Source: JAXMCI01 sp046349435 (GTDB lineage: Bacteria; Pseudomonadota; Alphaproteobacteria; Dongiales; Dongiaceae). From it: 38,940 nucleotides of DNA. The number at the start of each line of letters is the position of its first letter. Position 1 is the stretch's first letter. The notes under the pieces are model-generated. The model worked only from the letters and a program-made list of their open reading frames with translations. It had not been told where the DNA came from and did not search any database. Shown here piece by piece: positions 32,775-38,940 of the stretch. The DNA lies in NCBI GenBank assembly GCA_046349435.1, contig JAXMCI010000053.1:1-38940 (forward strand), read 5' to 3'. The position numbers and the translations under genes were made by a program.

Positions 32775-32819
32775 GCTGCGGCGGCCGCGGCGCCGCGGCG
32801 CGTCCCCGGAGCGGGCGGA

Positions 32820-32990
32820 CGCTACTTCATCGCCTTGGCCCAGCCGGGCCGAGCCGGCATGGATCTGCTCGGCGATCCCGGCTTCGTCGCGTGGCGCATG
32901 CCGGGCGATGGCGCGGCTGCCGAGCCACTGGTCCTGCGGCCGCGCGCCGCAGAAGGCGACGGCGCAGACGGTGCCGTCGCGGTCGACCGA
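32820..32990 (-). pseudogene. Fragment of a GlcG/HbpS-type (DUF336) heme-binding protein gene
   Basis: One minus-strand frame encodes SVDRDGTVCAVAFCGARPQD followed by QWLGSRAIA (about 32904-32988), which resembles the DRDG-x-V-C-A-V-x-F-x-G and QWPGSRVI block of GlcG/HbpS-like DUF336 proteins. The frame is closed upstream by a TGA, has no plausible start, and after the block loses similarity to the family (no AQKANTANAFS segment). It therefore looks like a decayed remnant between bamD and the 63-residue protein gene. Assignment rests on my recognition of one block, so moderate confidence. Confidence 0.45.
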
Positions 32991-33102
32991 TCTCCTGCCG
33001 GTGGGTCGCCCTCCTCAACCCGCGGGCCGAGGCTCGCGAACCCGCAGCGGCGGTCGCGGCTTGCCCCAGCCGCCTTGCCCCAGTCGCCTTGCCCGGGCGC
33101 CG

Positions 33103-33294
33103 TCAGCGCGGCGCGGGCGCCGGGTCGGGCGCGCGCCGGCACTCGCGGGCGAACTCGTCGCGCCGCGCCAGGTCGTCGTAGCTCTCGGCGAGCTGCGCGA
33201 AGCTGTGACGGACCTGCGGATCGGCGGCGGCTTCGGCCATGGCGCGGCAGCGTGCGGCGCGCTGGCGGAAATCGATCGATGATGGCGTGTCCAT
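33103..33294 (-). CDS. Small alphaproteobacterial protein, 63 residues
   Basis: A short protein with FRQRAARCRAMAEAAADPQV then SFAQLAESYDDLAR, a pattern I recognise from many small, uncharacterised alphaproteobacterial proteins (Y/F-R-x-R-A-x-x-C-R-x-x-A, D-P-x-V/A, L-A-x-x-Y-x-x-L-A). It is probably two helices and soluble, and its function is unknown. The ATG at 33294 is preferred over 33348, since the family begins shortly before the FRQRA motif. The C-terminal tail is Pro/Ala/Arg-rich (DPAPAPR). It lies downstream of the CDF gene on the same strand, with a gap of about 50 bases. Confidence 0.65.
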   Translation of the reverse strand: MDTPSSIDFRQRAARCRAMAEAAADPQVRHSFAQLAESYDDLARRDEFARECRRAPDPAPAPR

Positions 33295-33344
33295 CCCTGC
33301 GATATCTGCCGCGGCCGGCGGCGGACCAAGCGTCGCCGGCGCCC

Positions 33345-34328
33345 TCATGGCGAGGTCGTGCTGTCATGCCGCACCGCCGCCGTGCCGCCGGCGCGCGAGG
33401 ACGCCAGCGCTTCCCGGCGCCGCGCCGGGCGCGGCCTGATGACCAGGGCGGCGATCTCCGCATGCTCCGCCTCGAGGCGCAGCTCGAGGCGCGCGATGCA
33501 GCGCTCGATCTCGCTTGCCGGGAGGTCGTCCTCGAAATCCGCGGTGAGGGCCACCACCACCTGGTCGGGAGCGAGGTGAACCGTGAGCACGCCCTCCACC
33601 GCGGCGACCGCCGGGTCCTCGGCGGCGGCGGCGGCGATGGCGCGCTGCAGGTCGCGCGATGCCCGCTCGCCGATCAGCAGGCCCTTGCTCTCGCGGGCGA
33701 GGAAGGCGGCGGTCAGGGCGAGCACCAGGCCGATGCCGATCGAGGCGACGCCGTCGAGCTCGGGGGTGCCGAAGCGCTCGGCGGCGAAGATGCCGATCGC
33801 CGCCACCGCGATGCCGAGCAGCGCGGCGCTGTCCTCGAACAGCACGGTGAAGGTCGTCGGGTCCTTGCTGCGGCGGGCCGCGGCGATGAAGCCGAGCTCG
33901 CCCTTGGCCTTGCGGAACTGCCGGACCGCGACGGTCCAGGAGATGCCCTCGAAGAGCGCCGACAGCCCGAGCACGGCGTAGTTGACGACGACCCGCTGCA
34001 TCGGCTCGGGACGCAGGATGTGGGAGATGCCCTCGTAGATCGAGACCCCGGCGCCCAGCGCGAAGACCAGCAGCGCGACGACGAAGCTCCAGAAATAGAG
34101 CTCGCGGCCATGGCCGAGCGGATGGATGTCGTCGGGCGGCAGGGTCGAGCGGTGCAGGCCGTAGAGCAGCAGCACCTCGTTGCCGGTGTCGACCAGCGAA
34201 TGAACGCCCTCGCTGAGCATCGCCGAGCTGCCGGTGAGCGCCGCGGCGACCAGCTTGGTCGCGGCGATGGCGAGGTTGCCGGCGAGGGCCGCATAGACCG
34301 TCCTTTTCGACCCCTTGTGCGCCGTCAT
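33345..34328 (-). CDS. Cation diffusion facilitator (CDF) family transporter
   Basis: A 327-residue inner-membrane divalent-metal/proton antiporter, probably exporting Zn2+ or a similar ion. About six transmembrane helices. The first metal-site motif is GVHSLVDTGNE (H43, D47), where Glu replaces the common Asp four residues later. PPDDIHPLGHGRELYFWSF marks the SLC30A9/ZnT9-like subgroup, and FEDSAALLGIAVA carries the second site. A cytoplasmic C-terminal domain (about 205-300) follows, with a Pro/Arg-rich, probably disordered tail. Start at 34328. Divergent from the DUF2254 gene with a 104-base spacer. Substrate is not certain. Confidence 0.88.
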   Translation of the reverse strand: MTAHKGSKRTVYAALAGNLAIAATKLVAAALTGSSAMLSEGVHSLVDTGNEVLLLYGLHRSTLPPDDIHPLGHGRELYFWSFVVALLVFALGAGVSIYEGISHILRPEPMQRVVVNYAVLGLSALFEGISWTVAVRQFRKAKGELGFIAAARRSKDPTTFTVLFEDSAALLGIAVAAIGIFAAERFGTPELDGVASIGIGLVLALTAAFLARESKGLLIGERASRDLQRAIAAAAAEDPAVAAVEGVLTVHLAPDQVVVALTADFEDDLPASEIERCIARLELRLEAEHAEIAALVIRPRPARRREALASSRAGGTAAVRHDSTTSP

Positions 34329-34432
34329 TCCCGATCCCGACCCGGTCCCGAAGTGGCTGTCGGAAGCTGCAACACCGCCCGGCGGCGGGCGCTCCCGCGG
34401 GGGGTGCGGAGAACACCGAGAACGTTTCCCAG

Positions 34433-35845
34433 GTGCTTGGTGTTGGTCTGCCAGACGCCACCGCCGGAGGAGCGGTCATCCTGGCCCTGCCCCGCGACCT
34501 CTGGGACCGGCTGCGCAACCGCTACTGGCTGGTGCCCACGCTGATGATGCTGTGCGCCGTCGGCTTGGCGCTCGGGCTGATCCGCCTCGACATGTTCCTG
34601 CTCTCGATCGGCAGCGACGAGCTGCCATGGTTCGGCGCGATGGAGGCCGACGCGGCGCGCCGCATCCTGGCGACCACGGCCTCGACGATGGTCACCATCG
34701 CGGGCCTCGTGTTCTCGATCACCATGGTCGTGCTGCAGCTCGCCTCCTCGCAGTTCGGCCCGCGGCTGCTGCGCACCTTCGTGGGCGACGTCGGCAACCA
34801 GGCGATTCTCGGCACCTTCGTCTCCGCGTTCCTGTACTGCCTGCTGGTGCTGGCCACCGTCCGCAACGAGCCATCCGGGTTCGTGCCGCTGGTCTCGACC
34901 GCCGTCGGGCTGCTGTTCGGGGTGGCCGGGATCGGTGTCCTGGTGTTCTTCATCCACCACATCGCCCAATCCATCCGAGTCGAGCGGGTCGTGGCGGCAG
35001 TGGTGGCCGATCTGCACCGGGCGATCGAGCGCAGCGCCCCGAGCGAAGCAGCGGACGAGCCGGTCCTAAACGCGACCCCGGGCCCGACCGGGCCGGGCCA
35101 ACGCCTGCGCGCCGGCGCCAGCGGCTATGTCCGCACCGTGGACGAGGAAGCCCTGCTGGGCATCGCGCGCGATTGCGACTTGCTGATCCGCCTGCGGTGC
35201 CGGCCCGGCGATGCGGTCGTCGCGGGCGACGTGCTCGGCGAGCTCTGGCCACCCGGGGCCGAGGGCAAGGTCGCGGCGAGCGTGCTGGGCGCCATCGGCG
35301 TCGGGTCCGAACGCACCCCGGCGCAGGATGTCAGGTACGTGCTGCGCCAGCTCGCCGAGATCGCCGTGCGGGCGCTGTCGAGCGGGATCAACGATCCGTT
35401 CACGGCGGCGGAGTGCATCGACGGGATCACCGCCGGGCTGCATGGCGCGGCATCCCGGGGCGACCCGCCGACGCATTGGCGCGACGGCGAGGGCCGGCCG
35501 CGGCTTGAGCTGCCGCCTCTCGGGCTCTGCGACCTGACCGCGGCGGCGCTGGGACCGATCGCCAGGGCCGCGCTCGAGGACGGCAGCATCACCGCGCAGC
35601 TGATCGGTGCGGTCGGCCGGATCGGCGAGCCGTCGGGCAGCCCGGTCGAGCGGCGGCGGCTGCGTGACCTTGCGCAGTCCATCGCCGAGGATTGTCGCTG
35701 CCGCTCCGCGCGCGATCGAGCGACACTGGCGCGCAGCTACGAGGATTGCCTGTGGCGGCTCGGCGGGATCAGCCTGCGATCCGCCGAGGCCGCGACGATC
35801 CCCGAGAGGCCCCGCGAGCGGAGTGCCGCGGCAACTGCAAGCTGA
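34433..35845 (+). CDS. DUF2254 membrane protein
   Basis: A DUF2254 family inner-membrane protein of unknown function. Four hydrophobic segments lie in the first 180 residues (WLVPTLMMLCAVGLALGLI; MVTIAGLVFSITMVVLQLA; ILGTFVSAFLYCLLVLATV; LLFGVAGIGVLVFFI). A soluble C-terminal domain carries the family block VRALSSGINDPFTAAECIDG. Start is uncertain: the only standard codon is GTG at 34433, without a ribosome-binding site, and it adds about 15 residues with no family similarity. A perfect GGAGGAG (34466-34472) stands before ATC at 34478 and CTG at 34481, exactly where homologues begin (LALPRDLWDRLR). The true start may be non-standard. The coordinate given is the conservative GTG. Confidence 0.85.
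   Translation: MLGVGLPDATAGGAVILALPRDLWDRLRNRYWLVPTLMMLCAVGLALGLIRLDMFLLSIGSDELPWFGAMEADAARRILATTASTMVTIAGLVFSITMVVLQLASSQFGPRLLRTFVGDVGNQAILGTFVSAFLYCLLVLATVRNEPSGFVPLVSTAVGLLFGVAGIGVLVFFIHHIAQSIRVERVVAAVVADLHRAIERSAPSEAADEPVLNATPGPTGPGQRLRAGASGYVRTVDEEALLGIARDCDLLIRLRCRPGDAVVAGDVLGELWPPGAEGKVAASVLGAIGVGSERTPAQDVRYVLRQLAEIAVRALSSGINDPFTAAECIDGITAGLHGAASRGDPPTHWRDGEGRPRLELPPLGLCDLTAAALGPIARAALEDGSITAQLIGAVGRIGEPSGSPVERRRLRDLAQSIAEDCRCRSARDRATLARSYEDCLWRLGGISLRSAEAATIPERPRERSAAATAS
34466..34472 (+). promoter_or_regulatory. Strong Shine-Dalgarno (GGAGGAG) suggesting a non-standard DUF2254 start
   Basis: GGAGGAG lies five bases before ATC (34478) and eight before CTG (34481), ideal spacing for initiation there. 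The upstream GTG at 34433 lacks such a site. This decides the likely start between a standard codon without a site and a near-cognate codon with one. Confidence 0.45.
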
Positions 35846-35990
35846 GCCCCGCCCCGGCGGCAGAGTCTGCCTTGTCCATCGCGAGGTCCACGATTGTGTC
35901 CAGCTTCCCCTTGATCACGTCGCCCTGGAAGCAATCGTTATCCGCGATGCCGTCGGTTACGGTGGCGATCGGGTTCGCAGCGCAGGCTCA
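35846..35990 (-). other. Coding-like stretch without a start, possible gene remnant
   Basis: The 142 bases between DUF2254 and the next gene read, on the minus strand, ANPIATVTDGIADNDCFQGD and then VIKGKLDTIVDLAMDKAD. This has protein-like composition and is less GC-rich than neighbours. A TGA closes it just upstream (about 35985-35987) and no good start or ribosome-binding site exists. It continues into the antisense of DUF2254. I recognise no family; it could be a remnant of a small secreted protein gene. Confidence 0.3.
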
Positions 35991-36293
35991 GGTGCGGATG
36001 ACCGGTGGCCTCTCAGGCCGGCTCGCGGGAGCCGCCCTGGTCTGGCGTGACCCTCGGGACGAGCGCGGACCTGTGCCGATCGCGGGTGCGGGGCGACCCG
36101 GCTGGCGATCGGCCCCGGCCCGGCCACGGGCGCGCGGGATCGCCGCCGGCACCAGCGCCAGGCCGAAGAGAAAGGTCCCGACCGGCAGCCAGATCGGGCC
36201 GAGGCGCAGCAGGTCGAGGGATTGCCCCCACATCAGGGCCCAGCCGGCGACGGTCATGCCGATCGAGAGCCCAAGCATCCCGTGCCGCTGCAC
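35988..36293 (-). CDS. Small membrane protein downstream of the oxidase cluster
   Basis: A 101-residue open frame starting with GTG (36293); an ATG at 36278 is an alternative. Two hydrophobic helices are clear (GLSIGMTVAGWALMWGQSL and GPIWLPVGTFLFGLALVPAA). The remaining 45 residues are Arg/Pro/Gly-rich and probably disordered. It is on the same strand as the caa3 oxidase genes, 81 bases after the CtaG-cytochrome c gene, so it may be a small accessory subunit. No family recognised; a weak ribosome-binding site lowers confidence. Confidence 0.45.
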   Translation of the reverse strand: MQRHGMLGLSIGMTVAGWALMWGQSLDLLRLGPIWLPVGTFLFGLALVPAAIPRARGRAGADRQPGRPAPAIGTGPRSSRGSRQTRAAPASRPERPPVIRT

Positions 36294-36374
36294 GGCCCGG
36301 CGAACCGTGCCCGGGCGGGGCGGCGGACCGGTCCGTGCCTCTGCGCCGAGCGCCGCCGTCTTCGCCTCCCCGGC

Positions 36375-37652
36375 CTATCTCAGCGTATAGAGGTAGGCCG
36401 CGATGTCGCGCGCCTGCGCCTCCTGGAGGTGCATGTTCGGCATGACGTTGCCCGGCACGATGCGCTGCGGGTCCATCAGCCAGGCGACCAGGTTGTCCGG
36501 CGTGTTGCGCAGCAGCCCGGCGACGTAGATGCGCCGGCCCATCCGGGTGAGCGGCGGGCCGACCACGGCATCGGCGCCGGTGATCCCGGGAATGGTGTGG
36601 CAGCTGCCGCAGCCGACCTCGGCGATCTGACGGGCGCCCTCGCGGGGGTTGCCGACGCCCGTCGGCGCCGCCTGGGCTTGCGACTGCTCGACCTTGCGCG
36701 GCCCGCAGCCGGAGAGCAGCGCGACCAGGACGAGCAGGGCGGGGCCGCTCGCCGCCAGGCGGCCGAGCCGCGCCGCCCGCCGGTCGGCCTCGCGCAGCCA
36801 CAGCGCCAGCAACACCAGCACCGCCAGCAGGTAGGCGAAGCCGGCCGGGATCCACATGATCAGCCCGGCGAGCTGCTGGTCCTCGAGCGCCGTCAGGCCC
36901 CAGCGCGCGGCGCCCGCGGCGTGGATCGCGTAGAACGGCCGCCCGGTCAGCACCATCAGCGCGCCGGGCAGGCCGCTCAGGATCGCCGCGGTGGCGACGA
37001 ACAGCATGGTGGCGCCGTAGTCGAGGCGGCGGCGGCCCGACGGCTCGATCACCACCGCCCAGAAGGCGAAGGCGCTGACGAAGAAGCAGAGATGCTCGAG
37101 CACGTGCACCGGCTCGCGGGTCAGGGCCCAGGCATAGGGGACCGGCAGGTGCCAGAAGACGAAGAGGCCACAGAACCAGCTCCAGACCGACAGCGGCGCC
37201 GCCAGCCAGGCGACGAGCCGCCCCGTGGTGCCGGTCGCCCACCAGCGGCCGACGGCGCGCCGCGCCGTGCGCGGCAGCGTCCAGAGGACGGTGGTGACCG
37301 GCCGCGACCAGACGAAGAGGGGGGCGGCGACCAGCATCAGCAGCAGGTGCTGCACCATGTGCACGGAGAAGAGCTGCTCGGCGATCGTGTCGATCGGCGA
37401 TTCCAGCGCCAGCACGAGGGTCAGCATGCCGAGGACGAAGGCCGCCGCTTCCGTCTGCGGCCGCAGCCCGCTCCGCGCCGGCATGCGCCACCGCCCGAGC
37501 GCGTAGAGGGCGGCTGCCACGGCGAGGCAGAGCGGCACCCAGAGCTCGTCGTTCCAACCGCCGCCGGCCTCGGTGCCGGCCACATGCGCCAGCGCCGGGC
37601 TGGCGGCGAGCGTCGCCGCTGCGGCGCTCGCCGGCAGCATCAGCTGCCGCAT
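36375..37652 (-). CDS. CtaG-type cytochrome oxidase assembly factor fused to a c-type cytochrome
   Basis: A 425-residue fusion. Residues 1-22 are a signal-like segment (ALAHVAG). Residues about 35-295 are a caa3_CtaG domain with seven hydrophobic helices and conserved His (HMVQHLLLMLVAAPL, FWHLPVPYAW, HVLEHLCFF); the family inserts copper into cytochrome oxidase. A further hydrophobic helix (303-314) is followed by a lipobox-like LLSGC (C316), a Ser/Gln/Ala linker and a cytochrome c domain with the heme motif CGSCH (348-352). VMPNMH (403-408) gives a likely axial Met. It ends in the ARDIAAYLYTL helix of small monohaem cytochromes. Overlaps the upstream gene by 13 bases in the oxidase operon. 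Confidence 0.88.
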   Translation of the reverse strand: MRQLMLPASAAAATLAASPALAHVAGTEAGGGWNDELWVPLCLAVAAALYALGRWRMPARSGLRPQTEAAAFVLGMLTLVLALESPIDTIAEQLFSVHMVQHLLLMLVAAPLFVWSRPVTTVLWTLPRTARRAVGRWWATGTTGRLVAWLAAPLSVWSWFCGLFVFWHLPVPYAWALTREPVHVLEHLCFFVSAFAFWAVVIEPSGRRRLDYGATMLFVATAAILSGLPGALMVLTGRPFYAIHAAGAARWGLTALEDQQLAGLIMWIPAGFAYLLAVLVLLALWLREADRRAARLGRLAASGPALLVLVALLSGCGPRKVEQSQAQAAPTGVGNPREGARQIAEVGCGSCHTIPGITGADAVVGPPLTRMGRRIYVAGLLRNTPDNLVAWLMDPQRIVPGNVMPNMHLQEAQARDIAAYLYTLR

Positions 37653-38092
37653 AGCGGCACCTCGAGGAGCACGATGCTGTCCGCGATCACCGCGATGGCG
37701 AACCAGACGGCGGACCACATCCCGAAGATGGCGAGGAAGCGGGTCCGCCCCTCGCCGGCCTCGAGCAGGCGGCCATGGGCGCCCGAGGCCTCGCCGCGGG
37801 CCTGGCGCCAGCGGCGCCAGCAGATCGCCGCGGCGGCGGCGCAGGCGGCCAGCGCCAGCAGGTTGAGGGCGAGGCTGACCGGCCAGGCCCAGCCCCAGCC
37901 GGCGATGGCGCCGGGCAGCTGGAGGTCGCGCGGAAAGCAGGCGTGGCTGGTCAGGCCGTAGCCGGCGACCAGCTGGATGAACCAGGCGACCGGTGCGGCG
38001 AGCAGGCCGATCGCCAGCGCCCGGCGCCCGGCCGGGTCGTCGTGCGGGGCGGGATGGTCGATATGGTAGGCGGCCAGCGTGTCTTCGGTCAT
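37640..38092 (-). CDS. Membrane protein of the caa3 oxidase cluster
   Basis: A 150-residue polytopic membrane protein with about four helices: RALAIGLLAAPVAWFIQLV, WPVSLALNLLALAACAAAAA, FLAIFGMWSAVWFAIAVIAD and a short last segment. The N-terminal 20 residues are His/Asp-rich (YHIDHPAPHDD), and two Cys lie near TSHACFPRDL and the C-terminus. Its position between subunit III and the CtaG-cytochrome c gene, with 3- and 13-base spacing, places it in the oxidase operon. No family function is known to me. It may be a small subunit or assembly protein. Confidence 0.75.
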   Translation of the reverse strand: MTEDTLAAYHIDHPAPHDDPAGRRALAIGLLAAPVAWFIQLVAGYGLTSHACFPRDLQLPGAIAGWGWAWPVSLALNLLALAACAAAAAICWRRWRQARGEASGAHGRLLEAGEGRTRFLAIFGMWSAVWFAIAVIADSIVLLEVPLCGS

Positions 38093-38095
38093 GGC

Positions 38096-38698
38096 TCAGC
38101 CGAGATGCGGGGTGATGTAGAAGGTGAAGAACAGGGTCAGCCAGACGGCATCGACGAAGTGCCAGTAGAGCGCGCCGATGGTCACCGGTGCGTTGCGCAC
38201 GCGATCGAAATAGCCCAGCGCCGACCAGGCGAGCAGCGCCAGCAGCACCACCAGGCCGGCCAGCACGTGCATAATGTGGAAGCCGGTGATCGTGAAATAG
38301 AGCGAGCCGTAGGCGCTGGAGTTCATGGTGAAGGGCTTGTCCTGCCACTCCAGGACCTGGATCGCCATGAAGGCAGCGCCGAGCAGGAAGCCGCCGGCGA
38401 GCCCGAGCATCAGGCGGCCGCGCTGGCCGCGCCGTGCCGCCCGCTCGCCCCACCAGACGGCGAGGCTGCTCGCCAGCAGGATGAGGGTGTTGGGCAGCGA
38501 CAGGCGGAGCCTGGGCAGATCGTCCGGCAGGAACTCCCGCCCATACTGGACGGCGAAGTAGTAGTAGCTGAACAGCAGGTAGGCGAAGAGCGCGCCCTCG
38601 GTCATCACCACCGTGATCATGCCCCACCAGCCCGAGGCATGGCGGCCGATGCTGCCGACCGGCAGCGGCCGGGTCCCGCGCAGGCTGGCCTCAGCCAT
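38096..38698 (-). CDS. ctaE: Cytochrome c oxidase subunit III
   Basis: A 200-residue heme-copper oxidase subunit III of the five-helix caa3/bo3 type. Helices and motifs: GWWGMITVVMTEGALFAYLL, LPNTLILLASSLAVWW, FMAIQVLEWQDKPFTMNSSA, the diagnostic FTITGFHIMHVLAGLVVLL, and ALYWHFVDAVWLTLFF. The conserved Glu of the helix (T-E-G-A-L-F) and the H-x-x-H-V pattern are intact. The ATG at 38698 overlaps the subunit I gene by eight bases. Subunit III supports proton uptake and stability of the oxidase. Confidence 0.94.
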   Translation of the reverse strand: MAEASLRGTRPLPVGSIGRHASGWWGMITVVMTEGALFAYLLFSYYYFAVQYGREFLPDDLPRLRLSLPNTLILLASSLAVWWGERAARRGQRGRLMLGLAGGFLLGAAFMAIQVLEWQDKPFTMNSSAYGSLYFTITGFHIMHVLAGLVVLLALLAWSALGYFDRVRNAPVTIGALYWHFVDAVWLTLFFTFYITPHLG

Positions 38699-38940
38699 GG
38701 CGCGGCCCCGCGGTCTGCGCCAGGCGGCGCTCCGGCCACAGCCAGAGCAGGGTACAGGCGAGGGTCAGCGCCGCCCCGGCGCCGGCCAGCCACCAGAGAT
38801 GGGCGAGCAGGCCGGCGAAGCCGGCCGTCATCACGACGGTGAGCAGCAGCGGCACCAGGGAATCCTCCGGCATCTTGAGGATGGCGTCGGGCAAGCCGTC
38901 GAGCACCGTGGTGGCGATCATCTCCTTGCCGTCCTCGAGC
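38691..38940 (-). CDS. ctaD: Cytochrome c oxidase subunit I, C-terminus (cut by window edge)
   Basis: The last 82 residues of a protein running in from beyond the right edge. GKEMIATTVLDGLPD matches the G-K-E-x-x-x-T-T-V-L-D-A/G motif near the C-terminus of caa3/cytochrome c oxidase subunit I. It is followed by two hydrophobic helices (LVPLLLTVVMTAGFAGLLAHL; AGAGAALTLACTLLWLW), an extension found in caa3-type subunit I. Catalytic His ligands lie outside the window. The stop overlaps the start of subunit III by eight bases. It begins the oxidase operon segment visible here. Confidence 0.85.
   Translation of the reverse strand, partial: LEDGKEMIATTVLDGLPDAILKMPEDSLVPLLLTVVMTAGFAGLLAHLWWLAGAGAALTLACTLLWLWPERRLAQTAGPRHG

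Noticed and set aside
34466..34472. Possible frameshift restoring an upstream ATG for DUF2254
   Set aside because: No ATG in the other frames nearby gives a family-like N-terminus, so a near-cognate start is simpler.

Overview
The window is a uniformly GC-rich bacterial chromosome segment with dense coding, many 4-bp start/stop overlaps and no rRNA, tRNA, insertion sequence or CRISPR array that I could find. Gene content points to an alphaproteobacterium, probably near the Rhodospirillales. The pointers are a bamD-recN-ligA run, a DUF1127-repeat protein, small proteins of a type common in Alphaproteobacteria, a caa3-type oxidase cluster and a cyclase/TolB/TPR protein. The order-level placement is inference.

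Region 1 (1-5.9 kb): a thioesterase, then a phage-shock (Psp) module. pspA-pspB-pspC and a small membrane protein run leftward, and the sigma-54 activator pspF runs rightward. A near-consensus sigma-54 promoter and a perfect palindrome lie between pspA and pspF. A DoxX protein, an aspartoacylase/AstE-type zinc hydrolase and a DMSP-lyase-like cupin follow.

Region 2 (5.9-15.6 kb): a cupin, a secreted protein with a Cys-rich repeat, and a cyclase-TolB-TPR protein. A long leftward run follows: cobalt-type nitrile hydratase alpha and beta subunits, an activator with a His-rich tail, an XRE-type regulator, an M81 (MlrC-like) metallopeptidase and a family-5 solute-binding protein. No amidase or ABC permease is present in the window.

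Region 3 (15.6-27.8 kb): a Sel1-repeat protein, a UvrD/PcrA helicase, an imperfect inverted-repeat element, prmA, an unusual protein with three DUF1127 motifs, an extended aminopeptidase P, a CorA transporter, an OmpA-like protein carrying the same Cys-rich repeat as Region 2, GltS, an ACT protein and a radical SAM/B12 protein.

Region 4 (27.8-38.9 kb): bamD-recN-ligA with a recognisable sigma-70-type promoter, a gene remnant, a small protein, a CDF metal transporter and a DUF2254 protein whose start codon is doubtful. The right end holds part of a caa3-type cytochrome oxidase cluster: the C-terminus of subunit I, subunit III, a membrane protein, and a CtaG-like assembly factor fused to a c-type cytochrome.

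The most distinctive items are the CtaG-cytochrome c fusion, the triple DUF1127 protein, the nitrile hydratase cluster with its regulator, the Cys-rich repeat shared by two unlinked envelope proteins, and several starts that lie exactly where transcription should begin (candidate leaderless mRNAs). I found no convincing new defence or mobile system.
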